Shown here one piece after another: positions 1 to 6,151 of a stretch of 10,337 nucleotides of DNA. Made by a program: the position numbers and the translations under genes. The stretch comes from an uncultured Selenomonadales bacterium (GTDB taxonomy: Bacteria > Bacillota_C > Negativicutes > Selenomonadales > Selenomonadaceae). Each line of letters begins with the position of its first letter. The stretch's first letter is position 1. The stretch covers positions 1 through 10,337 of the forward strand of contig CALGGX010000225.1 of the NCBI GenBank assembly GCA_937916025.1, in the 5' to 3' direction. The notes below the pieces were generated by a model. It was not told the origin of the DNA. It made no database searches and worked only from the letters and a program-made list of their open reading frames with translations.

Positions 1-110
1 ACGAAGTGAAGGGTATCGGCAAAGAAGTGCGCAAGTTGTTTTTGACGGCGGCAATTGGAATCGGCGCGATGTTTGCAACAATTATCTGTACAATCCTTAA
101 GGGGAGCTGA
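1..110 (+). CDS. C-terminal end of an unidentified membrane-associated protein (5' partial)
   Basis: An open frame enters from the left edge (first whole codon at 3) and ends at TGA 108-110, giving 35 residues. The tail has a basic stretch (KGIGKEVRKLF), then one hydrophobic segment of about 20 residues (TAAIGIGAMFATIICTIL) and a short KGS end. This looks like a C-terminal transmembrane helix with cytoplasmic basic residues before it. Codon use resembles the rest of the window. The family cannot be recognised from so little sequence. A GGGGAG motif just before its stop could serve a gene starting at 116. Confidence 0.55.
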   Translation, partial: EVKGIGKEVRKLFLTAAIGIGAMFATIICTILKGS

Positions 111-115
111 TTGAA

Positions 116-304
116 ATGCCGGAGAACAATACAGAGAAACGCGTCTGCGATTTTGAGACGTGGCAGACGGTGCAGGATTCAAAGTTCGCGAACTCCGTCA
201 AAAATAATCACTCCTTGATCGGACGAAGCACCGCCGCAATTCCCGCAATCAAAACAGTCAACACGATTGTGCGAGTGCCTGCCGAGATATCGCCGAGAAA
301 TTGA
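116..304 (+). CDS. Doubtful small ORF, 62 residues, unknown function
   Basis: The ORF starts at ATG 116, ten bases after GGAG (102-105) and five bases after the stop of the upstream gene, so translational coupling is possible. The first 30 residues (MPENNTEKRVCDFETWQTVQ and on) have ordinary composition and are free of overlap. From 208 it runs antisense inside the 3' end of azlC, where its residues are only the shadow of that gene. It may be a genuine small protein, a decayed gene that lost its own stop, or chance. No family is recognised. An inverted repeat (142-148 with 163-169, seven pairs, 14-base loop) lies inside it without a following T-run. Confidence 0.22.
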   Translation: MPENNTEKRVCDFETWQTVQDSKFANSVKNNHSLIGRSTAAIPAIKTVNTIVRVPAEISPRN

Positions 305-906
305 GCGGCGAGGAAGCTCATCGCGAACGAGACGACAATCGACGCCGCGATCACTCGATCCTTCCGAGCGGGCGGCATGATCACCGCGAGAAACATGCCG
401 TAAAGCGCGACGCTCAATGCCGAGACGATCGAGGGCGGCAGAATGTTGCCTGCAATCACGCCGAGAGCGGTACCGAGCGACCAGCCCGGCAAAGCGACCA
501 ACATCGCGCCGTAGTTGTAAAACGGATTGAGTTTACCCGGACGCGCAACCGTAATGCCGAAAATCTCGTCCGTCACGTCAAAACCGACAAAAATTCTGTG
601 ATAAAACGGCGTCGAAGGATCGAATTTTTGACTGATGACCGCGCTCATCAAGACGTATCGCGCGTTGGCAACCAGCGTGATCAATGCCATTTCGACATAC
701 GAAGCGTCAGCCATGATCACAGTGAACGCCGCGTACTCGCCTGCCGACGCGTTGTTGAAAAAGCTCGTGATGAAGCCTTCAAAAGGCGTCAGTCCGGCGA
801 AGCGCGCCGCAATCCCGAGCGTAAACGACACGACGAAATATCCCAGCCCGATCGGAATGCCGTCGCGCACGCCGTCACTCAACGCCTGCCGATTGGTGCG
901 AAGCAT
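208..906 (-). CDS. azlC: AzlC family branched-chain amino acid export permease (large subunit)
   Basis: The 232-residue membrane protein has the usual AzlC length. Its N-terminus is GVRDGIPIGLGYFVVSFTLGI, followed by the family's small-residue helix (NNASAGEYAAF) and the conserved NARYVLMSAVISQKF stretch near residues 80-95. Several further hydrophobic segments run to the end (ALSVALYGMFLAVIMP and others). AzlC normally pairs with the small membrane protein AzlD to export branched-chain amino acids or analogues. The start ATG at 906 is preceded by AAAGGAG, well spaced. It begins 22 bases after the LysR gene on the same strand, so the two are probably cotranscribed and the regulator may control it. 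No azlD lies downstream, which is unusual. The substrate is inferred from family only. Confidence 0.88.
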   Translation of the reverse strand: MLRTNRQALSDGVRDGIPIGLGYFVVSFTLGIAARFAGLTPFEGFITSFFNNASAGEYAAFTVIMADASYVEMALITLVANARYVLMSAVISQKFDPSTPFYHRIFVGFDVTDEIFGITVARPGKLNPFYNYGAMLVALPGWSLGTALGVIAGNILPPSIVSALSVALYGMFLAVIMPPARKDRVIAASIVVSFAMSFLAAQFLGDISAGTRTIVLTVLIAGIAAVLRPIKE

Positions 907-928
907 CTGATCAATCTCCTTTCAAAAA

Positions 929-1816
929 TCAAGCGTCGAAGTCGGGATGAAGTGCATAGGCTTTTTTTATTGCCGCAACAAACTCTGCAACGATGTTTCT
1001 TCGATCGCCGACATGAGTGCAAAGCACGCATGAGATCGTCTCTCGACAATCGAAAGGCGTCCATGCGAACTCGCCGTTGTGATCGTTCAGAAAGCCCGGC
1101 GCGAGACAAACACCTTTATGCGCGGCAATGTTCGTCAAAGTCGTCTCTCGATCGTTGCTGTTGAAGTGCTCGAGATTGAGTCGATCGATCACGCGTTTTT
1201 GCACCGCGCGGAGCTCGGGTTGAGAACCGCCGCCGACCATCAGCACTCTGCCTTTCAGATCATCGATCGCGATCAAATCTTTCGACGCGAGCGGATCATT
1301 GCGCTCCGTGATCAGATATATTCGACTGTCGAAGAGCCGGTGCAGTTTGACATCGGGCACGCCGGTCATGTCTTGCTCGCGCGCGAAGAGAATGTCCTGC
1401 TCGCCGCGCAAAAATTTTTCGCAACTGCCGAGCGGAATGAACTCGGGCGTGATCGAAATGCCGACGTTATTCGCCTCGAACATTTCAATCGCCTGCGGCA
1501 GAAAGTAAATCGCCGAGCGCATCGGCAATCCGATCGTCAAGCCCGAGTGATATCGATTGCTGAAGTTCTGCCCCTGCTCGATCGCGCGCTTGAGCTCCGC
1601 GCGGAGATTGAAGAGAGAAGTGCAGAATTGTCGCCCGGCGGGAGTGAGAACGGCACCGCGCCCCGAGCGTTGAAAAATCTCGAAGCCGATCTCCTCTTCG
1701 ATCGAGCGAATGTGATACGTCAATGTGGGTTGCGAGAGGAATAAATTCTCCGCCGCGCGGTTGAAGTTGAGCACTTTTGCCAGCTCGAGTACGCAATCGA
1801 TCTGTCTGGAATTCAT
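929..1816 (-). CDS. LysR family transcriptional regulator
   Basis: The protein is 295 residues from the preferred start. The N-terminal winged helix-turn-helix is clear (residues 1-60: MNSRQIDCVLELAKVLNFNR, then AAENLFLSQPTLTYHIRSIE, EEIGFEIFQRSGRGAVLTPAG). A LysR effector-binding domain follows from about residue 90 (GLTIGLPMRSAIYFLPQAIE) to the C-terminus. ATG 1816 is chosen because MNSRQIDC is the normal LysR opening and GGTGGAG lies just upstream; a GTG at 1825 would add three residues but has a poorer ribosome site. It sits between a nitroreductase gene upstream and azlC 22 bases downstream on the same strand. It may sense a small molecule handled by the flanking enzymes. The effector and target promoters are unknown; the divergent 2556-2668 region is the best candidate. 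Confidence 0.93.
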   Translation of the reverse strand: MNSRQIDCVLELAKVLNFNRAAENLFLSQPTLTYHIRSIEEEIGFEIFQRSGRGAVLTPAGRQFCTSLFNLRAELKRAIEQGQNFSNRYHSGLTIGLPMRSAIYFLPQAIEMFEANNVGISITPEFIPLGSCEKFLRGEQDILFAREQDMTGVPDVKLHRLFDSRIYLITERNDPLASKDLIAIDDLKGRVLMVGGGSQPELRAVQKRVIDRLNLEHFNSNDRETTLTNIAAHKGVCLAPGFLNDHNGEFAWTPFDCRETISCVLCTHVGDRRNIVAEFVAAIKKAYALHPDFDA

Positions 1817-1889
1817 GAACTCCACCGTCCGTTGAAAAACAAAAGCCGCCGATTGCTCGACAGCTCGAAAATCCGGTCAGCCGAAAATC

Positions 1890-2555
1890 TCATTTGATCG
1901 CGCCGATCGTCTGCGCAAGAAGAATTTCCTGATCGTCGTTGAGTTGCGCGACTTTGCGGAAATTGTCGTTGTCGCCCGAGCCGCGAACACAGCCGCCGAG
2001 CCCTTCAGACTCGAGCACGAGCGCGACGCTTTGCGCCATCGTTCCCGCCGCCACTCCGACATAGCGCGATTGCTTGACGGGATCGGATTTATGCGGCGAC
2101 TCTTTCAACTGCACGGTGTTCTCGACGTAAACCAAATTCAGCGGAGCAGTCCGAGCAAAGCCCGGGTGTTTCGAGGCGTATTCTCTGAAATCGCCGCTCG
2201 CAACCAAAATCAATTGATGCCCTTTCGGCGAATAAAGATAAATGCCGTCCGCCATGATCGCGTAAACGTCGATGATGTACTCGCCATGCGCGGCGGGATT
2301 GACGCGTCCGCCGGTTTCGGGGCGATTGTAGCCGTTCGCCGCCCAGAATATTTTCGACAGTTGTTTGTTCGTGAGTGCTTTGCTCGAGAACTCGCGCGTG
2401 CTGCGTCTGCCGTTGAGTGCCGTCGTCACGGACATGCCTTTTCCGATCTCCACAGTCGGCAATGAAATGTCACTCGCCGCATTCGCCGTCAGCGGAATAT
2501 TCAATGCGAGCGTCAACGTCGCGACGCCCATCATCCGAAACAGTCGCTTCAACAT
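1890..2555 (-). CDS. Exported SagB/ThcOx-type nitroreductase-fold oxidoreductase
   Basis: The protein is 221 residues. It opens with a Sec-type signal peptide: MLKRLFR, a hydrophobic core (VATLTLALNIPL), and a probable cleavage site after TANA (residue 26). There is no lipobox cysteine, so it should be soluble outside the cytoplasm. The mature part has FMN-site features of nitroreductases: NGRRSTREF (48-56), GGRVNPAAHGEYIIDVY (82-98, the SagB-like pattern) and a GLGG turn (186-188). SagB-family enzymes are FMN-dependent oxidases or reductases. A TTG at 2576 would put seven residues before the signal peptide; ATG 2555 has GGGAG seven bases upstream and is preferred. It diverges from the esterase operon and is followed by the LysR gene. 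Export of an FMN protein in unfolded form raises the question of how it acquires cofactor. Confidence 0.87.
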   Translation of the reverse strand: MLKRLFRMMGVATLTLALNIPLTANAASDISLPTVEIGKGMSVTTALNGRRSTREFSSKALTNKQLSKIFWAANGYNRPETGGRVNPAAHGEYIIDVYAIMADGIYLYSPKGHQLILVASGDFREYASKHPGFARTAPLNLVYVENTVQLKESPHKSDPVKQSRYVGVAAGTMAQSVALVLESEGLGGCVRGSGDNDNFRKVAQLNDDQEILLAQTIGAIK

Positions 2556-2562
2556 GATTTTG

Positions 2563-2567
2563 CTCCC
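2563..2567 (-). promoter_or_regulatory. Ribosome binding site fixing the nitroreductase start
   Basis: GGGAG on the minus strand lies seven bases before ATG 2555. It supports the start that puts the signal peptide at the very N-terminus rather than the upstream TTG at 2576. Confidence 0.7.
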
Positions 2568-2594
2568 TTCGATCAAAAAATTTTAATCGCCGAT

Positions 2595-2623
2595 AGGATA
2601 TCACAATTAGACGCGAAAAGCAA
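2595..2623 (-). promoter_or_regulatory. Candidate sigma-70 promoter for the nitroreductase-LysR-azlC operon
   Basis: Read on the minus strand, TTGCTT (2618-2623) and TATCCT (2595-2600) are separated by exactly 17 bases. The -35 box matches 3 of 6 consensus positions and the -10 box 4 of 6. The site lies in the only divergent intergenic region between this operon and the esterase operon. It is proposed from spacing and partial consensus only. Confidence 0.35.
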
Positions 2624-2636
2624 TCGACGATACAAT
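2607..2636 (+). promoter_or_regulatory. Candidate promoter for the esterase-acetyltransferase-flavodoxin operon
   Basis: TACAAT (2631-2636) is a good -10 box, one base from consensus. The -35 region 18 bases upstream (TTAGAC, 2607-2612) is weak, as expected if an activator is needed. It overlaps the opposing candidate promoter, so the two operons may compete for polymerase or share one LysR site. Confidence 0.3.
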
Positions 2637-2656
2637 AAACTGCAGAAATATTGATC

Positions 2657-2661
2657 GGAGG
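2657..2661 (+). promoter_or_regulatory. Ribosome binding site fixing the esterase start
   Basis: GGAGG lies seven bases before ATG 2669. The longer frame from TTG 2651 would place this site inside the coding sequence, so ATG 2669 is taken as the start. Confidence 0.75.
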
Positions 2662-2668
2662 TTTGGAC

Positions 2669-3775
2669 ATGAAGAAACTGTTTTTGAGTGCGGCACTCGG
2701 GTTGTCGCTGATGCTGTCGACGCCGACGAATGTCGATGCCGCAAAGCCGATCGTGATTGCCGAGCAGGGCAGTTTTGCAATCGGCGGCTCGACCGTCAAA
2801 CACTCGGGAACCTTCTCGACGAAGAATTTCCTCTCGCCCGAGGGGCAAAAAGCGTACGGCGATCATGCTTACGTGTTCTATCAAATTCCGGCGAAGGCGA
2901 AGAGATTGCCTCTGATCTTCCAACACGGCGGCGCGCAATCAAAACGCACTTGGGAGTCGACGCCCGACGGTCGCGAGGGATTTCAGAATCTGTTCTTGCG
3001 CAAAGGTTTTGGCGTGTATCTCGTCGATCAACCGCGAATCGGCGAGGCGGGCTTGTCGACAGAGGCGGCGGGCGATGCCAATCCGTGGGCGGGCAATCCG
3101 CTCTACGCCGACAAAACTCTCTTCATGCTCTCGCGCGTGGGCTTGTTTGACGGAGACGAGCCGCGCGTTTTCGACAATGCCGCATTTCCGAAAGACGCCG
3201 AATCGATCAACCAATTTCAGCGATCGTGGACGTGCTACACCGGCGAGCTCGACAATGATATCAACGCCGATGCACTCGCCGCGCTTTTCGACAAGGTCGG
3301 ATCGTCGATCCTCGTGACGCACTCGATGGGCGGAACGATCGGTTGGCGGACGCCGTTCAGAACGAACAATGTCAAAGCAATCGTGGCATTCGAGCCGGGC
3401 GGGACGCCGTTCCTGTTTCCCGAAGGCGAAGTGCCGGAAGCCGAACGCGCGACATTCCCGTTGCTCGGCGCGAGTGCTCAAGCCGTGCCGCTCGAAGACT
3501 TCATGAAGCTGACGAAAATTCCGATCGTGCTGTATTACGGCGACAACATTCAAAAATCGTCGGAGTTGATCGGACCCGACAAGTGGTACACCGAGCTCGA
3601 CATGGCGAAGAAATTCGTGGCGGCGATCAATCGGCATGGCGGCGATGCTACACTCGTCGAATTGCCGAAGATCGGATTGACAGGCAACACGCACTTCCTT
3701 ATGGGCGATACCAACAACGCCGAGCTCGCCGATCTCATGGCGGATTGGTTGCACTCGAAAGGACTTGATAAGTAA
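2669..3775 (+). CDS. Exported alpha/beta-hydrolase esterase (Alcaligenes 1QLW-like)
   Basis: The protein is 368 residues. A signal peptide opens it (MKKLFLSAALGLSLMLS, probable cleavage after NVDA, residue 24). The hydrolase fold follows: oxyanion region QHGGAQSKRTWE (85-96), then PDGREGFQNLFLRKGFGVYLVDQ, nucleophile elbow THSMGG with Ser219, and a C-terminal GNTHFLMGDTNN containing His342. Glu242 in AFEPGG falls where the Alcaligenes-type esterase has its glutamate acid, so the triad is probably Ser219-Glu242-His342. The order TPDGR...FLRKG and GNTHFLM...NN closely recalls that esterase family, as I remember it. Substrate is unknown. Its TAA stop overlaps the next gene's ATG by one base (TAATG), which implies translational coupling. 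It is the first gene of a four-gene operon. Confidence 0.88.
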   Translation: MKKLFLSAALGLSLMLSTPTNVDAAKPIVIAEQGSFAIGGSTVKHSGTFSTKNFLSPEGQKAYGDHAYVFYQIPAKAKRLPLIFQHGGAQSKRTWESTPDGREGFQNLFLRKGFGVYLVDQPRIGEAGLSTEAAGDANPWAGNPLYADKTLFMLSRVGLFDGDEPRVFDNAAFPKDAESINQFQRSWTCYTGELDNDINADALAALFDKVGSSILVTHSMGGTIGWRTPFRTNNVKAIVAFEPGGTPFLFPEGEVPEAERATFPLLGASAQAVPLEDFMKLTKIPIVLYYGDNIQKSSELIGPDKWYTELDMAKKFVAAINRHGGDATLVELPKIGLTGNTHFLMGDTNNAELADLMADWLHSKGLDK

Positions 3776-4332
3776 TGAATGTGTTTGAAGAATTGCGGAG
3801 CGGCAAATCGTATCACGTCAAAGACGATAAGTATTTGCGCGAGGCTCACGGCGAATTCAAACGCTGTCGACATCTCTGCCACTTGATCAACTCGATCGAT
3901 CCGGACGAGCAGGATCGGATCATCGAGCTTGAGCGCGAGTTGTTCAATGGACGGCTCGAGGAAGGAACATTCCTTACTCCGCCGTTTCAGATCGACGCGG
4001 CATGCAGAGTGTTTCTCGGCAAGAACGTCTTTTCGAACCACGGCTTGGTAATCATGTCGGTCGGCACGATCACGATAGAAGACGGCGTGATGCTCGGTCC
4101 GGAAGTCGGGCTGTTCACCGTCAATCACGAGCCAAAAAACATTCGCGTGATCATGACGAAGGAGATCGTGATCAAGAAAAATGCATGGATCGGCGCGCGC
4201 GTCAACATTCTGCCGGGCGTGACAATCGGCGAGAACGCAATCGTCGGCACGGGATCGATCGTGACGAAAGACATTCCCGCCAACGCGATCGCGGTCGGAA
4301 ATCCCGCGCGGATTGTCAAGATGATCGAGTAA
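3775..4332 (+). CDS. Hexapeptide-repeat O-acetyltransferase (maltose/galactoside acetyltransferase type)
   Basis: The 185-residue protein matches the LacA/Maa family length. The N-terminal helical part (MNVFEELRSGKSYHVKDDKY to about residue 60) precedes a left-handed beta-helix of hexapeptide repeats (IEDGVMLGPE, VIKKNAWIGARVNILPGVTI, GENAIVGTGSIVTKDI). It ends with the classic PANAIAVGNPARIVK. The loop VNHEP carries the probable catalytic His118. It should transfer acetyl from acetyl-CoA to a hydroxyl of a sugar or other small molecule, acting as a cytoplasmic trimer. The N-terminal half (residues 20-45, CRHLCHLINSID) is less typical, so the acceptor may not be maltose. It is coupled to the esterase by a one-base overlap, and 35 bases separate it from the next gene. 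Confidence 0.9.
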   Translation: MNVFEELRSGKSYHVKDDKYLREAHGEFKRCRHLCHLINSIDPDEQDRIIELERELFNGRLEEGTFLTPPFQIDAACRVFLGKNVFSNHGLVIMSVGTITIEDGVMLGPEVGLFTVNHEPKNIRVIMTKEIVIKKNAWIGARVNILPGVTIGENAIVGTGSIVTKDIPANAIAVGNPARIVKMIE

Positions 4333-4367
4333 TGTTTTCGGTTTAAAAATTTTGGAGAGATTTTACG

Positions 4368-5009
4368 ATGAAAGTTTTGTTGATCAGCGGCAGTCCGCAC
4401 GAACACGGTTGCACTCGACGCGCACTCGACGAAGTCGCGAAAACTCTCAACGGCGAGGGCATCGACACCGAAATTTTTTGGATCGGAGCAAAACCTGTCG
4501 GCGGTTGCATGGGCTGTTTCAAATGTCAAACGCTGAAGCGTTGCGTGATCAATGACGGCGTCAATGAATTTCGCGCGAAAGCAATCGAGGCGGACGGATT
4601 TATTGTCGGCTCGCCCACGCATTACGCCGGAATGAGCGGCAATCTCGTCGGCTTCATGGATCGGCTGTTCTTCTCGGAGTTTATCGGCAACGGCAACGAG
4701 GCGTTTTTCATGAAACCGGCGGCGGCAGTCGTATCTGCTCGACGCGCGGGAACGACGACAGTCTTCTCGCAGATCACGAAGTACTTCACGGTGCAGGAGA
4801 TGCCGGTGATCTCGACGCGCTATTGGAACATGGTGCACGGCATGACGGCGGAAGAAGTCGATCAAGACGGCGAGGGGCTTTTCAACATGCGCGTGCTCGG
4901 GCGATATATGGCGTACTTTCTGAAATGTCAACAAGCCGCGCGGCAGGCGGGCGTGCAATTGCCTTTCAAAGAGCCGCCGGTGTTTACAAATTTCGTCAGA
5001 CAGGAGTGA
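4368..5009 (+). CDS. NADPH-dependent FMN reductase / iron-sulfur flavoprotein-like protein
   Basis: The protein is 213 residues with a flavodoxin-like fold. The N-terminal MKVLLISGSPHEHGCTRRAL is the FMN-phosphate loop of the NADPH-dependent FMN reductase family. Next comes a compact cysteine cluster GCMGCFKCQTLKRC: Cys47, 50, 53 and 59, spacing CX2CX2CX5C. This resembles the 4Fe-4S motif of archaeal and clostridial iron-sulfur flavoproteins. FIVGSPTHYAGMSGNLVGFMDR (around residues 78-99) is the typical flavin-contact and helix region. The enzyme probably moves electrons between NAD(P)H or ferredoxin and a flavin or small oxidant. GGAGAG precedes ATG 4368 by eight bases. The flavodoxin follows after six bases. 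Whether the cluster is bound cannot be read from sequence. Confidence 0.87.
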   Translation: MKVLLISGSPHEHGCTRRALDEVAKTLNGEGIDTEIFWIGAKPVGGCMGCFKCQTLKRCVINDGVNEFRAKAIEADGFIVGSPTHYAGMSGNLVGFMDRLFFSEFIGNGNEAFFMKPAAAVVSARRAGTTTVFSQITKYFTVQEMPVISTRYWNMVHGMTAEEVDQDGEGLFNMRVLGRYMAYFLKCQQAARQAGVQLPFKEPPVFTNFVRQE

Positions 5010-5015
5010 TGATCG

Positions 5016-5531
5016 ATGGCAAGTGTTTTGATTGCATATTATTCGCGGCGCGGGCAGAATTACGTCAACGGCGACATTAAAAATCTTCCGCGCGGAAATA
5101 CCGAGCTGATTGCGGAGATGATCCAAAAGCATGTCGGCGGGGAACTGTTCGAGATTGACACGGTCAAGGAATATCCGATCGATTACACCGAGTGCACGCT
5201 CGTTGCGAAAGACGAACTCCGTCAAAAAACGCGCCCCGAACTCAAAAAATATCTCGACGACGTCAATCAATACGATGTGATTTATCTCGGATATCCGTGC
5301 TGGTGGGGCTTGCCTCCGATGGCGGTCTTTACATTCCTCGAGCGTTACGATTGGAAGGGCAAGATCATTCGCCCGTTCAGCACGCATGAAGGCTCGGGAC
5401 TCGGCGGCTCGATCAGCCGGATCAAAAAAGCCTGCCCCGGCAGTGAAGTCAAAGCAGGACTCGCAATTCATGGAGCAGACGCCGCGCGCTCGGAAGCCGC
5501 CGTCGTCAATTGGCTCAATCGCTCGAGCTGA
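5016..5531 (+). CDS. Flavodoxin (Flavodoxin_4-like)
   Basis: The protein is 171 residues. It starts with beta-1 and an extended phosphate-binding loop (LIAYYSRRGQNYVNGDIKNL, then PRGNTELIAEMI). In this flavodoxin subgroup the SRxG and GNTE halves are separated by an insert, unlike the short loop of classical flavodoxins. DVIYLGYPCWWGLPPMAVFTFLE (around residues 86-109) is the W-rich flavin-stacking loop, and PFSTHEGSGLGGS is the second FMN loop. It should bind FMN and carry electrons, likely for the FMN reductase six bases upstream or the neighbouring reductases. AGGAG overlaps the end of the preceding gene. It is the last gene of the operon and ends 18 bases from a convergent gene, with no evident terminator. 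Confidence 0.9.
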   Translation: MASVLIAYYSRRGQNYVNGDIKNLPRGNTELIAEMIQKHVGGELFEIDTVKEYPIDYTECTLVAKDELRQKTRPELKKYLDDVNQYDVIYLGYPCWWGLPPMAVFTFLERYDWKGKIIRPFSTHEGSGLGGSISRIKKACPGSEVKAGLAIHGADAARSEAAVVNWLNRSS

Positions 5532-5549
5532 ACGGCGTCGAAAACATTT

Positions 5550-6065
5550 TCAATCTTCGTCTTCGTTGTTCTCAATCTTTTCAATCGCTTTTTCCGGAGT
5601 CAAGAGCCCCATACTTACCTCGAGCATTCCATCGGCGTAGCGATTCACCATTGCGGTCGGAACTTTATACAGATCATCGAGTGCATCGTGGCAGGGCAAA
5701 CCATCAACAGTGTTGAGGCTCATTCTGAAAATTACTTCGCCGTCATCGTAATCGAGCTCGAATTTGCCGTAAATCATCCCGTAATTTGCACGATGAAGAT
5801 ACTCGGCAACTTCGGCGCGGCGTTTCACGGGAGCATTGAAGCCCGCCGTGCATGTTGCCGTGAGTCGAATGCATTTTTCGGGATCATCCGGTGCCGGGCG
5901 CGCGTAGATAGCCAGCCGCATGGTTCCGAGCGGCGAGTCCGAACGATTGAAGCCCAATTTGAACGTCTTGTCTTCTTCGTCGTAGGAGTACCTCAATTCT
6001 TCGGAATCGAGAATGCCTCGAATTTCTTCAACCGCGTCTTCAATCAATACTGATTTCTCTGCCAT
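5550..6065 (-). CDS. YbjN domain protein
   Basis: The protein is 171 residues from ATG 6065, acidic and cytoplasmic (no signal peptide or membrane segment). The C-terminal half has the YbjN pattern: EVAEYLHRANYGMIYGKFEL, then DYDDGEVIFRMSLNTVDGLP, and a final helix pair YADGMLEVSMGLLTPEKAIE. YbjN proteins have a type III chaperone-like fold and no settled biochemical role; in Escherichia coli the founding member affects motility and stress phenotypes. An ATG at 6083 would add six residues but has no ribosome site; AAAGGA stands nine bases before ATG 6065. It diverges from the aldo/keto reductase at 6152 across a palindrome-bearing gap and converges on the flavodoxin. Its place in a redox cluster may be coincidence. 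Confidence 0.78.
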   Translation of the reverse strand: MAEKSVLIEDAVEEIRGILDSEELRYSYDEEDKTFKLGFNRSDSPLGTMRLAIYARPAPDDPEKCIRLTATCTAGFNAPVKRRAEVAEYLHRANYGMIYGKFELDYDDGEVIFRMSLNTVDGLPCHDALDDLYKVPTAMVNRYADGMLEVSMGLLTPEKAIEKIENNEDED

Positions 6066-6090
6066 TTGCAACAGTCCTTTCATTTTTTGA

Positions 6091-6104
6091 GAATGATATC
6101 ATTC
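6091..6104. promoter_or_regulatory. Perfect 14-bp palindrome, candidate operator
   Basis: GAATGATATCATTC is a perfect palindrome in the divergent gap between the YbjN gene and the first aldo/keto reductase. TATCAT (6098-6103), one base from a -10 consensus, overlaps it. The core ATGATATCAT recurs as split half-sites upstream of the second aldo/keto reductase at 7164-7183. This suggests a shared dimeric regulator, but no protein can be assigned. Confidence 0.4.
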
Positions 6105-6106
6105 AA

Positions 6107-6120
6107 TGCAATCTTTTGCA
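6107..6120. promoter_or_regulatory. Short inverted repeat in the aldo/keto reductase leader
   Basis: TGCAA (6107-6111) and TTGCA (6116-6120) are inverted copies separated by TCTT. The repeat sits two bases after the palindrome at 6091-6104 and 31 bases before the gene start. It could be part of the same operator or a small leader hairpin. Five-base arms are weak evidence alone. Confidence 0.22.
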
Positions 6121-6151
6121 AGCATAAATCAATCGAAACGGAGTGAATGTA

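Noticed and set aside
142..169. Rho-independent terminator after the first gene
   Set aside because: The inverted repeat has seven pairs but a 14-base loop and no T-run on either strand.
183..194. Palindrome AGTTCGCGAACT next to the azlC stop
   Set aside because: It is perfect but has no loop and no T-run, and is too short to interpret; a chance palindrome in CG-rich sequence is likely.
301..1164. A 287-residue plus-strand frame
   Set aside because: It is a shadow of azlC and the LysR gene with an implausible Arg/Asp/His-rich composition and no suitable ribosome site.
2939..3754. A 271-residue minus-strand frame
   Set aside because: It is antisense to the esterase and has shadow composition (Arg, His, Glu rich).
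4125..5471. A 448-residue open frame on the minus strand
   Set aside because: It lies antisense to the acetyltransferase, Fe-S flavoprotein and flavodoxin genes, is rich in Arg, His, Asp and Phe, and has no recognisable domain. It is open because the real genes rarely use TTA, CTA or TCA codons.
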